DNA of 64,000 nt. It comes from Oscillospiraceae bacterium. Its GTDB lineage: Bacteria; Bacillota; Clostridia; Oscillospirales; Oscillospiraceae. The notes under the pieces were generated by a model. That model had not been told where the DNA came from, did not search any database, and was given only the letters and a program-made list of their open reading frames with translations. The DNA is taken from NCBI GenBank assembly GCA_015068245.1, contig SVKU01000001.1, positions 62,001-126,000 on the forward strand. Direction: 5' to 3'. Each line of letters begins with the position of its first letter. Within the stretch, counting starts at the first letter, position 1. A program made the position numbers and the translations under genes. Shown piece after piece: positions 27,250 through 36,110 of this stretch.

Positions 27250-29312
27250 AGATTACAATCGCTAAGACAGCAGGGTTCTGTTTCGGCGTCAATCGTGCAG
27301 TTGATATGGTTTGGAGCACTGTTGAAAACGGCAAAAAATGTGTGACCTATGGTCCTATCATTCACAACCGCCATGTTGTCAATCGCTTCGCCGAACATGG
27401 AGTATTTGAACTTGATGGTGAACCTCAGCCCGGAACGGCAGTTATTCTGCGTTCGCATGGTGTTTCCGCTGATGTGTATAAGCGCCTTGAAGAACTCGGT
27501 GTTGAATACGTTGATGCAACTTGTCCCTTTGTTGCCAGGATCCATTCTATTGTCAAAGATGCGGAAAACAGGGGAAGACTGCCTGTTATAATCGGTACAA
27601 GAACTCATCCTGAGGTGCAGGCTATTGCGGGTCATTGCAAAAGTTCTATAGTGTTTCAATCATCTGATGAAATTGAGGAATATGCAGAATCGAACCCTAT
27701 TGATCCCGAAACTCCTATTACTGTTGTTTCGCAAACAACCAATACCAAAAATAAATTTAATTCGTGTATCGAAATATTAAAAAAACTATATACAAATCCT
27801 GAAATATTTGATACAATATGCAGTGCGACGGAAAATAGACAAACAGAAGCTATGGCTCTGGCAGCTTCCTGCGACGCAATGATCGTCATTGGCGACACGG
27901 GAAGCTCAAACACAAAACGCCTTGCCGAGATTGCGGCAGAGAATTGCCCGATTACTCAGTTTATCGACAATGCGGACGAGCTTGATCTTTCACTGTTTAA
28001 AAACTGTAATACCGTAGGCATCACTGCAGGTGCATCAACACCGCAGTGGATCATAAAGGAGGTCTATACAAAGATGAGCGAAGAACTCAAAATCCAGGAA
28101 TCTGCTGAAGAGGTAGTAGAAGCAGTTGAAACTGCACCCGCAGCAGAAGAAAATTCTGTCGAGGAAGAGGAATCCTTCGAAGCTCTTCTTGACAAGTCCT
28201 TCAAAACCTTAAGATCAGGAGAGAAAGTCACAGGCATTGTCACAGCCATTTCCCAGTCAGAGATTTCTGTCGACCTTGGCGCCAAGCAGTCCGGTTACAT
28301 ACCTGTTGCCGAGTTCAGTGACGATCCCACTGCTAAGGTTGAGGATCTTTTCAAGATCGGCGAAGAGGTTGAGGCCTATATCCTCAGAGTAAACGATGTT
28401 GAAGGCACCGTAATGCTTTCCAAGAAGCGTCTGGACTCCGTCAAGTCCTGGGACGACATCGAAACTGCCCGTGAAGAACGCACCGTTATCGAAGCTGTTG
28501 TCACCGAAGAAAACAAGGGCGGCGTTGTTGCCAACGTTCGCGGTATCCGTGTTTTCGTACCCGCTTCCCAGACCGGTCTGGCCAAGGATGCTCCCATGAG
28601 CGACCTGCTGAAGCAGAAGGTTCGCCTCCGCATCACCGAGGTCAACAAAGCCCGCCGCAGAGTCGTTGGCTCCATCCGTGCCGTACAGTACGAAGAGCGC
28701 AAGGCAGCTGCCGAGCAGGTTTGGGCTGAGATTGAAGAAGGCAAGAAGTATCAGGGCACCGTTAAGAGCCTGACTTCCTATGGCGCATTCGTAGACATCG
28801 GCGGCGTAGACGGCATGGTTCACGTTTCCGAACTGTCCTGGAACCGCATCAAGAACCCCGCAGAGGTCGTTTCTGTTGGCGATTCCATCGAAGTTTATGT
28901 TATCTCCTTCGATACCGAAAAGAAGAAGATCTCTCTCGGCTACAAAACCGCTGAGACCAATCCCTGGAACATTTTTGTCAACAACTATCAGATCGGCGAC
29001 GTCGCTGACGTCAAGATCGTTAAGCTGATGACCTTCGGCGCTTTCGCTGAAGTCGTTCCCGGTGTTGACGGCCTTATCCACATCTCCCAGATCGCAGACC
29101 GCCGCATCGGCAAGCCCGGCGACGTTCTGACCGAAGGTGAGACTGTTCAGGCCAAGATCATCGATATCGATCTCGAAAAGCAGAAAATCTCTCTGTCCAT
29201 CCGTGCTCTGCTTCAGGACGAAGCTGAAGCTAATGTTGGTGAGGAAGACGAAATCGTTGCTTCCACCGAAGATTATGTGGAAGAAGCTCCTGCTGAAGAG
29301 GAAGCTGAATAA
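27246..29312 (+). CDS. ispH: IspH (HMBPP reductase) - ribosomal protein S1 fusion
   Basis: 688 residues, two proteins in one. Residues 1-~285 are IspH, the [4Fe-4S] enzyme making IPP and DMAPP; cluster cysteines lie in GFCFGVNRA, DATCPFV and TICSATENRQ. After an acidic linker (~285-320) come four S1 RNA-binding repeats starting near 324, 412, 498 and 583, then an acidic tail. This fusion is known in Clostridia. Codon use changes inside the gene: the S1 half from about 28080 is richer in C-ending codons, as in highly expressed genes. Confidence 0.95.
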   Translation: MKITIAKTAGFCFGVNRAVDMVWSTVENGKKCVTYGPIIHNRHVVNRFAEHGVFELDGEPQPGTAVILRSHGVSADVYKRLEELGVEYVDATCPFVARIHSIVKDAENRGRLPVIIGTRTHPEVQAIAGHCKSSIVFQSSDEIEEYAESNPIDPETPITVVSQTTNTKNKFNSCIEILKKLYTNPEIFDTICSATENRQTEAMALAASCDAMIVIGDTGSSNTKRLAEIAAENCPITQFIDNADELDLSLFKNCNTVGITAGASTPQWIIKEVYTKMSEELKIQESAEEVVEAVETAPAAEENSVEEEESFEALLDKSFKTLRSGEKVTGIVTAISQSEISVDLGAKQSGYIPVAEFSDDPTAKVEDLFKIGEEVEAYILRVNDVEGTVMLSKKRLDSVKSWDDIETAREERTVIEAVVTEENKGGVVANVRGIRVFVPASQTGLAKDAPMSDLLKQKVRLRITEVNKARRRVVGSIRAVQYEERKAAAEQVWAEIEEGKKYQGTVKSLTSYGAFVDIGGVDGMVHVSELSWNRIKNPAEVVSVGDSIEVYVISFDTEKKKISLGYKTAETNPWNIFVNNYQIGDVADVKIVKLMTFGAFAEVVPGVDGLIHISQIADRRIGKPGDVLTEGETVQAKIIDIDLEKQKISLSIRALLQDEAEANVGEEDEIVASTEDYVEEAPAEEEAE

Positions 29313-29317
29313 GTTAT

Positions 29318-29347
29318 TAAAATCCCGGACTTATGTCCGGGATTTTT
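29318..29347 (+). terminator. Terminator after ispH-S1
   Basis: Stem AAAATCCCGGAC / GTCCGGGATTTT with a TTAT loop and a T run. Confidence 0.93.
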
Positions 29348-29404
29348 CTTAAAATATAGCTTCGACTAAAACCTATAATCAAAATGTATTAAAGGTACAA
29401 TTAT

Positions 29405-29881
29405 ATGGAACAGAACACAATCGGTTATTTTGAATATAAACCCGCAAAAAAGATTGATACTCCTTGCATACCTGATCCAAGGGTTTATCCTTTCGTCTTT
29501 GACAGCCGCCTGACTACCGATGAACTGATAGAGTATCTTCTGGATGAAATTGGTGCGCTCCCAATGTCTCTTGATGATTTCAGTGGTGCTTATCTGAAGA
29601 TGATAATAGAGAATATCTACAACCTCTATCCTGATATTCAGCCTGATACTCAGCATGATTTTGTGGCGTACAGGTTAAATAACACAGACGTTTATGATAT
29701 GTCATATGGTAGTAACTCTGTCTATGTGATTTTTGACAAAGTAACCGGATACTGTGATTCAAACAGCAATAAGCTATTACGCTTGCTGACACTTAAACGG
29801 GGAATATCGAAAGCAGACTTGGAACAAAGAACACCAGCCTATTATCATCTTCTATTCTTGTTAAGCGAGACTGAAAAATAA
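29405..29881 (+). CDS. Hypothetical protein
   Basis: 158 residues, soluble, mixed alpha/beta, rich in Tyr, Asp and Leu. No motif recognised. The middle (YLKMIIENIYNLYPDIQPD) and the C-terminus (LLTLKRGISKADL, then Y-H-L-L-F-L-L) look helical. AAAGGT precedes the ATG, TATAAT at 29375-29380 is a plausible -10, and a strong terminator follows, so it is a single-gene unit. Confidence 0.6.
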   Translation: MEQNTIGYFEYKPAKKIDTPCIPDPRVYPFVFDSRLTTDELIEYLLDEIGALPMSLDDFSGAYLKMIIENIYNLYPDIQPDTQHDFVAYRLNNTDVYDMSYGSNSVYVIFDKVTGYCDSNSNKLLRLLTLKRGISKADLEQRTPAYYHLLFLLSETEK

Positions 29882-29929
29882 AAAGCTGTCATACCTGCAT
29901 TTACCTGTAATGCGGTATGACAGCCTTTT
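29879..29929 (+). terminator. Two-part terminator hairpin
   Basis: AAAAGCTGTCATACC pairs with GGTATGACAGCCTTTT, and the inner GCATT pairs with AATGC, followed by T residues. Confidence 0.88.
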
Positions 29930-29965
29930 TATTCATAATAAGAGTGTTCAGAATGACAAGTTATC

Positions 29966-30349
29966 TTATGCGTATCTCTTGGCGATGACTTCGATCTCAA
30001 CCAATCCGCCCTTAGGCAGGGCAGCTACCTGAACGCAGGAACGGGCAGGATACTTGGAAGTGAAGTACTGGGCGTAGATTTCGTTAAATACTGCAAAGTC
30101 ATTCATGTCAGCCAGGAAAACGGTGGTCTTTACCACGTTCTCAAAGGTCATGCCGCCGGCTTCAAGAACAGCTTCGACATTCTTGAATGCCTGATGGGAC
30201 TGTTCAACGATGCCGCCTTCGACCAATGCACCGGTTGCGGGATCAAGACCCAGCTGACCGGAAGCGAACAGGAATTCACCGGCTACGATTGCTGCATTGT
30301 AAGGACCCACTGCTGCTGGGGCTTTCTGTGCCAATACGATGTGTTTCAT
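29966..30349 (-). CDS. ridA: RidA family enamine/imine deaminase
   Basis: 127 residues. RidA signatures: GPYNAAIVAGEFLFASGQLG, the conserved Arg in YPARSCVQVAALPKGGLVEIE. It hydrolyses reactive 2-aminoacrylate-type enamines made by PLP enzymes. Monocistronic on the minus strand, downstream of the ABC-F gene. Confidence 0.94.
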   Translation of the reverse strand: MKHIVLAQKAPAAVGPYNAAIVAGEFLFASGQLGLDPATGALVEGGIVEQSHQAFKNVEAVLEAGGMTFENVVKTTVFLADMNDFAVFNEIYAQYFTSKYPARSCVQVAALPKGGLVEIEVIAKRYA

Positions 30350-30385
30350 TTTCTTATTTTCCTTTCAATTTATATTTCTATTGTA

Positions 30386-30405
30386 GGGCAGGGGCTTCTC
30401 CTGCC
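30386..30405. repeat. GC-rich palindrome in ABC-F/ridA spacer
   Basis: GGCAGG-8 nt-CCTGCC with the flank TTGTAGGGCAGGGGCTT. It resembles the GC-rich hairpin at ~2249-2286 (GGTGGGGGCTTGCTCCCGCC). Probably a dispersed repeat; no T run for termination. Confidence 0.4.
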
Positions 30406-30409
30406 GATT

Positions 30410-32002
30410 TTAATTACCTTTTCTTGTTTCCAGATACTCGTCGTAGGTGATGCGAAGATCTCTGGCTCCGTCTTCGTTGAATTCCACAATACGGTTGCAC
30501 AATGTAGACAGAGTCTCGTGGTCGTGGCATGCGATGAACACGTTGCCTTTGAAATCGATAAGCCCGTTGTTCAAAGCAGTAATGGATTCCAAATCCAGAT
30601 GGTTTGTAGGCTGGTCAAGCATAATGCAGTTTGCGCCGCTGAGCATCATTCTGGACAGCATGCAGCGAACCTTTTCACCGCCGGAAAGAACATGAGCAGG
30701 CTTGAAAACATCTTCACCGGAGAACAGCATACGGCCAAGGAAGCCACGCAGATAGGTTTCGGACTGATCCTCGGAGAACTGACGCATCCAGTCGATAAGA
30801 TTCAGCTCACAGCCATCAAAAAATTCTGTATTGTCCTTGGGGAAGTAGGACTGAGAAGTGGAAACGCCCCAGCGGATAGAGCCGGAATCGGGTTCAAGTT
30901 CACCGGTAAGAATCTTAAACATGGCGGTCTGAGCGTTTTCGTTCTCGCCTACAAAAGCAATCTTATCTCCACGGTCAGCAATAAATGAAACGTGGCTCAG
31001 CAGGGGAACACCATCTACACTGTAACAAACGTCGTCCACAAAAAGGATATCCTTGCCGGCCTCACGGTCGGGCTTGAAGCCAACAAAGGGATAACGTCTG
31101 GAAGAAGCAGGTATTTCTTCCAAAGAGATTTTCTCCAGCAGCTTCTTTCTGGAGGTTGCCTGACGGGATTTGGATTTATTGGCAGCAAAACGGGCTATAA
31201 AGCTTTCAAGCTCAGCTATCTTTTCACGGTACTTTCTGTTCTTATCGCGAATAAGCTGCTGCATAAGGTTGGAAGCTTCATACCAGAAGTCATAGTTGCC
31301 AACATACAGCTTGATTTTGCCGTAGTCGATATCAACAATATGGGTGCATACGGTGTTGAGAAAGTGACGGTCATGGGATACAACGATGACGGTGCCTTCA
31401 TAATCCAGCAGGAAATCCTCCAGCCATTCGACATAAATTGCGTCAAGGCTGTTTGTAGGCTCGTCCAGCATGATGATATCCGGCTCACCGAAAAGTGCCT
31501 GAGCAAGAAGTACCTTAACTTTGTCACGGCCATCCATGTCAGCCATCATCATATAGTGGTCATCAACGGGAATACCAAGACCTTGCAAAATACGGCTTGC
31601 ATCGGATTCAGCTTCCCAACCGTTCATCTCTGCAAATTCAGCCTCAAGGTCGGCAGCACGAAGTCCATCTTCATCGGAAAAGTCCGGCTTCATATAGAGT
31701 GCGTCCTTTTCCTTCATAATGTCGTACAGCTTTTGGTTGCCCATTATAACGGTATCCATAACGGAATGATCGTCAAACATGAACTGATCCTGTTTCAAAA
31801 CAGACATTCTTACATCGGGTTTGATGTAAACATGGCCGGAAGTGGAGTCCAGCTCACCTGAAAGAATTTTCAAAAAGGTGGATTTACCGGCACCGTTGGC
31901 ACCGATAACGCCGTAGCAATTGCCTGCGGTAAACTGCAAGTCAACGTGCTCAAACAGTTTGCTTCCGCCAAACTGCAGGCCTACATCTTCAACTGTTATC
32001 AT
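30410..32002 (-). CDS. ABC-F family ATPase (YkpA/YbiT-like) with one degenerate ATP site
   Basis: 530 residues, two ATPase domains joined by a basic linker (KNRKYREKIAELESF), no membrane part. ABC-F proteins act on the ribosome. Domain 1: Walker A GANGAGKST, Walker B MLDEPTNSLD, but its signature reads ADMDGRDKVKV instead of LSGG. Domain 2: signature LSGGEKVR is intact, but Walker A reads GENENAQTAM (Lys replaced by Gln) and Walker B reads LDQPTNHLD (Glu replaced by Gln). So one composite site (A1+signature 2) is normal and the other is degenerate. The start at 32002 follows CCGGAGA; an upstream ATG at 32035 has none. A TATAAT at 32081-32086 (minus) is the likely -10. Confidence 0.9.
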   Translation of the reverse strand: MITVEDVGLQFGGSKLFEHVDLQFTAGNCYGVIGANGAGKSTFLKILSGELDSTSGHVYIKPDVRMSVLKQDQFMFDDHSVMDTVIMGNQKLYDIMKEKDALYMKPDFSDEDGLRAADLEAEFAEMNGWEAESDASRILQGLGIPVDDHYMMMADMDGRDKVKVLLAQALFGEPDIIMLDEPTNSLDAIYVEWLEDFLLDYEGTVIVVSHDRHFLNTVCTHIVDIDYGKIKLYVGNYDFWYEASNLMQQLIRDKNRKYREKIAELESFIARFAANKSKSRQATSRKKLLEKISLEEIPASSRRYPFVGFKPDREAGKDILFVDDVCYSVDGVPLLSHVSFIADRGDKIAFVGENENAQTAMFKILTGELEPDSGSIRWGVSTSQSYFPKDNTEFFDGCELNLIDWMRQFSEDQSETYLRGFLGRMLFSGEDVFKPAHVLSGGEKVRCMLSRMMLSGANCIMLDQPTNHLDLESITALNNGLIDFKGNVFIACHDHETLSTLCNRIVEFNEDGARDLRITYDEYLETRKGN

Positions 32003-32110
32003 ATAATAATCTCCGGAAAAAGTATTCTCTGCCATTTCTGATCTAACTTACCAAATGACAGCGTTTTCAATTTGTTTACAATTATAGCATATGTTTTGGT
32101 AAAAAACTAC

Positions 32111-32139
32111 TTGAAAAACGGTATATATTGTATTATATT
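32111..32139 (+). promoter_or_regulatory. htpG promoter
   Basis: TTGAAA (32111-32116), 17 bp, TATATT (32134-32139). The start point would fall within or next to the CIRCE element. Confidence 0.75.
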
Positions 32140-32143
32140 ATCT

Positions 32144-32170
32144 TTAGCACTCGTGGTTGATGAGTGCTAA
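32144..32170 (+). promoter_or_regulatory. CIRCE operator (HrcA site)
   Basis: A perfect TTAGCACTC-N9-GAGTGCTAA inverted repeat, identical to the CIRCE consensus, lies between the -10 and the ribosome binding site of htpG. HrcA repressor binds CIRCE; heat shock relieves it. Confidence 0.95.
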
Positions 32171-32191
32171 AATCTTTCAGGAGGTCGCCAA

Positions 32192-34078
32192 ATGGCAAAG
32201 AAAAAATTCAAGGCGGAATCCAAACGCCTGCTGGACCTGATGGTCAACTCGATTTATACCCACAAGGAGATATTCCTTCGTGAGATCATATCCAACGCTT
32301 CCGATGCTATCGACAAGCTTAGTTATATCGCCTTGACCGACAACAATGTCGGCCTTGATAAAGATGACTTCAAAATCGAGATAAAGGTTGATAAAAAGCA
32401 CGGGATTATAACAGTTTCCGATAACGGCATCGGCATGAGCGCAGATGAAATGGAAAACAACCTTGGCACTATTGCGTCTTCCGGGTCTTTTAGGTTTAAG
32501 CAGGAACATACCGACCTTGATGATGTTGATATTATCGGTCAGTTTGGTGTTGGTTTCTATTCTGCATTTATGGTTGCAGATACTATCACTGTTGTTTCCC
32601 GTAAATACGGTGAGGAAGCCGCCCATATCTGGCAGTCCTCCGGTGCTGACGGTTATACCATAGATGAATGCGAACGTGAGGCTCCCGGTACTGACGTTAT
32701 AATGAAGCTGAAAGCCGATACCGAGGATGAAAAGTATTCAGACTACATGGATCTTTATACTATAAGAGGACTTGTTGCCAAATACTCGGATTATATTCGA
32801 TATCCTATCGTTATGGACGTTGAGAAGAACCGTAAGGTTGAAGGCTCTGACGATGAGAATCCCGAATACGAAACATATATTGATACCGAAACCCTTAACT
32901 CCATGATTCCTATCTGGCAGCGTCCCAAGAACGAAGTTACTGATGATGAATACAATGCTTTCTATCAGGACAAGTTTTATGACTATACCCAGCCGGTCAC
33001 TCACTTGTCCGTATCGGTTGAAGGTGCGGTAACTTATAAAGCACTTTTGTTCATTCCCGGCAAAGCTCCGTATGATTTCTATACCAAGGACTACGAAAGC
33101 GGTCTGCAGCTATACAGTTCCGGTGTTATGATAATGGAAAATTGCAGCGATTTGCTCTCTGACCATTTCCGTTTTGTTAAGGGCGTAGTTGATTCCCAGG
33201 ATCTTTCTTTGAATATTTCCAGGGAAATGCTCCAGCATGACCGCCAGCTCAAGGTGATTGCAAATAACCTTGAGAAGAAGATAAAAACAGAGTTGAAGAA
33301 ACTCATGGATAACGAGCCTGAGAAGTATGAACAGTTCTGGAACGCCTTTGGACTTCAGATCAAGTATGGCGTTGTATCCGAATACGGTAAGAATAAAGAT
33401 GCCCTCGCAGATCTTCTGATGTTCAGCAGTTCTGCTTCAGACAAGCATACCAGCCTTGAGCAGTATGTTTCCCGCATGAAAGAAGAACAGACAAGCATCT
33501 ACTATGCTTCGGCAGACAGTGTCGCAAAGGCTGCCAGACTTCCTCAGACAGAAAAACTGCTTGAAAAAGGATTCGAAATACTTTACCTTACCGATGAAGT
33601 AGACGAGTTTGTTATCCAGATGCTTATGGATTACAAGGAGCATGATTTCAAAAACATCTCCACCGACGATCTTGGTCTTGATACCGAAGAAGAAAAGCTG
33701 GAAGCAGAGAAAAAGTCAGAAGAAAACAAGGAACTGCTTGAGTTTGTGAAAGAAGCTCTTGGCGATAAGGTCAAGTCCGTTCGCCTTTCCGACAAGCTTG
33801 GAAGTCACCCTGTGTGTCTTGTAGCTGATGGATATCTCAGCTTTGAGATGGAAAAATATTTTGCGCAGATCCAGCCTGACAATGCTCCTAAAGCCGACCG
33901 TGTTTTGGAACTGAACGCAGATCATGCAATTTTTGGAAAGTTAAAAGCAGCTATGGAATCCGATCCCGACAAAGCCGGAAAGTATGCCGAGCTTCTGTAT
34001 TGCCAGGGTTTGCTTATTGCCGACCTGCCTTTGGAAGATCCCACGGCTTACACCGATCTTGTTTGTGATTTGCTGTAA
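32192..34078 (+). CDS. htpG: Molecular chaperone HtpG (Hsp90)
   Basis: 628 residues. N-terminal ATP-binding (GHKL) motifs: IFLREIISNASDAIDKL, DNGIGM, GTIASSG and GQFGVGFYSAFMVA. The middle and C-terminal dimer domains follow. GGAGG precedes the ATG. The CIRCE operator places it in the HrcA regulon, whereas in Bacillus subtilis htpG is not HrcA-controlled. Confidence 0.97.
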   Translation: MAKKKFKAESKRLLDLMVNSIYTHKEIFLREIISNASDAIDKLSYIALTDNNVGLDKDDFKIEIKVDKKHGIITVSDNGIGMSADEMENNLGTIASSGSFRFKQEHTDLDDVDIIGQFGVGFYSAFMVADTITVVSRKYGEEAAHIWQSSGADGYTIDECEREAPGTDVIMKLKADTEDEKYSDYMDLYTIRGLVAKYSDYIRYPIVMDVEKNRKVEGSDDENPEYETYIDTETLNSMIPIWQRPKNEVTDDEYNAFYQDKFYDYTQPVTHLSVSVEGAVTYKALLFIPGKAPYDFYTKDYESGLQLYSSGVMIMENCSDLLSDHFRFVKGVVDSQDLSLNISREMLQHDRQLKVIANNLEKKIKTELKKLMDNEPEKYEQFWNAFGLQIKYGVVSEYGKNKDALADLLMFSSSASDKHTSLEQYVSRMKEEQTSIYYASADSVAKAARLPQTEKLLEKGFEILYLTDEVDEFVIQMLMDYKEHDFKNISTDDLGLDTEEEKLEAEKKSEENKELLEFVKEALGDKVKSVRLSDKLGSHPVCLVADGYLSFEMEKYFAQIQPDNAPKADRVLELNADHAIFGKLKAAMESDPDKAGKYAELLYCQGLLIADLPLEDPTAYTDLVCDLL

Positions 34079-34109
34079 AAAATAAATACAGTCGCTCATT
34101 GTTTGACGA

Positions 34110-34146
34110 AATCCCCACCTTACATTTCTTCTGTAAGATGGGGATT
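34110..34146. terminator. Hairpin after htpG (dispersed-repeat family)
   Basis: AATCCCCACCTTACA / TGTAAGATGGGGATT, 15 bp with one mismatch and a 7-nt loop. The same TAAGATGGGGATT arm occurs at 58752 and 61710, and half of it at 2347. It may end htpG transcription. Confidence 0.6.
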
Positions 34147-34188
34147 ATCATTTCTATTCAGGCGTTCTTTAAACCAATTCAGATTGTA

Positions 34189-34217
34189 TTGATTTTGCAA
34201 CAACGGATAAATAATAC
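34189..34217 (+). promoter_or_regulatory. Promoter of the solute-binding protein gene
   Basis: TTGATT (34189-34194), 17 bp, TAATAC (34212-34217). Confidence 0.6.
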
Positions 34218-34281
34218 TACTTTCGCAGAAATATAAGTTTTGGTACCATTTTATAAAACGGTTATCGAAAGGAGTACCAAA

Positions 34282-36000
34282 ATGAAAAAAATACTTGCAA
34301 TGATTCTTGTCCTCCTCCTTATGCTGTCTGTATTTGCAGGCTGCGGACAGGATGATGTACAGGAAGAACCTGCAGTTGTAGAAACTGCTCAAACCCCTGT
34401 TGAAGAAGTTCCTGCTGAAGAAGAAGTTCCTGCTGAAGAAGAAGCACCTGCTGAGGATATAGCACCTGCTGAAGATCCTGTTGAAGAAACTCCCGCTGAG
34501 ATGCCTCCTGTGGAGCTGCCTTTGTGCGAGGAAATGGAAACTCTCACATGCTATGCAACATTCCCCAACTTTATGGGTCCCACTTCTGCATGCGGAGTTG
34601 AAACCAATGCCGACCTGCTGGTAGTTCAGGAAGCAGAGAAACTGCTTAATGTAAAGATCGACTGGTATCACGTTAACTTCATGACTTATCTTGAACAGTT
34701 CAATGTTTACATTGCCGGCGGCGAGTGGACCGATATGATAAGCGGTATTATGGCTTACAGCGGCGGTATGGCAAAGGCTTATGAGGACGATGTTGTTGTT
34801 GACTTACGTCCCATGCTTGAAGAATACGCTCCTCATTTTAACTACTACATGCAGAACGACCCCGAAGAATTCAAGTCCCGTCTTACTGACGATGGCGTTC
34901 TTGGATGGATTGAATCCTACACTGTTAACGAATATAAAAACGGCGGTCTGGCAATCAACACCGAGTATTTTGAAAAATGGGGCAAGGAAGCTCCCACGAC
35001 TTATGATGAACTTCATGATTACATGATGTTTGCAAAGGACGAATGTGGTGCAGATATCGGCATGTGGTTCACCAACCAGTGCGCAGAAGATAATTTCAGC
35101 TATGGTTTCGGTGTTGAACCCTTTAAGGCAACCGGAACAGCTCTGCCTCTGTTCAAAATCGGCGACGAAGTAAAGTGCAGCCTTGTATCCGACGGTTACA
35201 AAGAGTACATCGAAATGCTCAGACAGTGGTATTCTGATGGCCTCCTGTATCAGGAATTCGTTACAACCACATGGAACCCCAACAATAATGAAATTACCAA
35301 TAACCTTTATGAAGGCCGTATTTCCCTTTACAACGCCAACGCTATGAACCTGTCCAACGTTACTGCCAACATCGCTCTCACTCCTATTGTACCTCCCACT
35401 GTTGAAAAGGGTGGCATGAACCACAATGAAGGCAGCTCCAGCTCTCAGGCTGAGACCATGGCAATCACTACCCAGGCTAAGAATCCCGAACTGTGCCTGA
35501 AGTGGATCGACTTCTGGTTCTCCGATGTCGGCGGTGCTATGTATAACTACGGTATTGAAGGAGTAAGCTACGAAGTTGTTGACGGCAAAATTCAATACAC
35601 CGAAGCTGCTATCAATAACCCCTATGGTGACTCCGTTACCAACTATATCCGTACATTGTCTCTGTTGGGCAAAACCGTTGGTGCAACTTATGCAGAAGCT
35701 AACCTGATGACCTATTCTGACGATATGATGGAATTCATCAATGTCTGGAATACTGAAGTCGGTGACAGTGCCAATGTATATCCCACAGGAGCTCAGCTGA
35801 GCGTAGCAGAATCCGAAGAAAGCTCCACTCTGTCCAGCGATATCACTACATATGCCACCGAACAGATTCCTCTGTTCATCATGGGAACTCTGAATATGGA
35901 CAGTGATTGGGACGCATACTGCGCTCATATTGAAGAAATGGGGCTTGGAAGACTGGTCGAAATGTACCAGGGAGCTTATGACAGATACCAGCTTAGATAA
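34282..36000 (+). CDS. Lipoprotein, ABC extracellular solute-binding family 1
   Basis: 572 residues. Signal peptide with lipobox LSVFAGC, so lipid-anchored. An acidic linker (~30-85) carries repeats of the VPAEEE/APAEE type. The rest looks like a family 1 binding protein of the LplA type (YEEAPHFNYYMQN-like region, TYDELHDYMMFAK, TTQAKNPELCLKWIDFWFS). No permease or ATPase gene is near; the next gene is an OYE-like flavoenzyme. The start at 34282 follows AAAGGAG. Confidence 0.85.
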   Translation: MKKILAMILVLLLMLSVFAGCGQDDVQEEPAVVETAQTPVEEVPAEEEVPAEEEAPAEDIAPAEDPVEETPAEMPPVELPLCEEMETLTCYATFPNFMGPTSACGVETNADLLVVQEAEKLLNVKIDWYHVNFMTYLEQFNVYIAGGEWTDMISGIMAYSGGMAKAYEDDVVVDLRPMLEEYAPHFNYYMQNDPEEFKSRLTDDGVLGWIESYTVNEYKNGGLAINTEYFEKWGKEAPTTYDELHDYMMFAKDECGADIGMWFTNQCAEDNFSYGFGVEPFKATGTALPLFKIGDEVKCSLVSDGYKEYIEMLRQWYSDGLLYQEFVTTTWNPNNNEITNNLYEGRISLYNANAMNLSNVTANIALTPIVPPTVEKGGMNHNEGSSSSQAETMAITTQAKNPELCLKWIDFWFSDVGGAMYNYGIEGVSYEVVDGKIQYTEAAINNPYGDSVTNYIRTLSLLGKTVGATYAEANLMTYSDDMMEFINVWNTEVGDSANVYPTGAQLSVAESEESSTLSSDITTYATEQIPLFIMGTLNMDSDWDAYCAHIEEMGLGRLVEMYQGAYDRYQLR

Positions 36001-36048
36001 TTGCTTTATACAATAAGTAAAACTTAAAGATAATTTGCTAAGATAACT

Positions 36049-36091
36049 AATTGTGGCTTTCATCACCGAATCTGTGGGGAAAGCCACAATT
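36049..36091 (+). promoter_or_regulatory. Hairpin in the leader of the OYE-like gene
   Basis: Perfect 13-bp arms AATTGTGGCTTTC and GAAAGCCACAATT enclose 17 nt. It ends 19 nt before the ATG and is followed by AAAGGAAGG, not a T run. It could be a processing/stability hairpin between cotranscribed genes or control translation. Confidence 0.55.
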
Positions 36092-36110
36092 ATTAAAGGA
36101 AGGAACTATT

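Noticed and set aside
28257-29081. 274-codon open frame opposite the S1 domains
   Set aside because: Antisense of a codon-biased ribosomal gene; no start signal.
34240-34281. Upstream start or CcpA cre site ahead of the lipoprotein gene
   Set aside because: The upstream start has no ribosome binding site and would spoil the signal peptide; the ATAAAACGGTTATC stretch has too many mismatches to cre.
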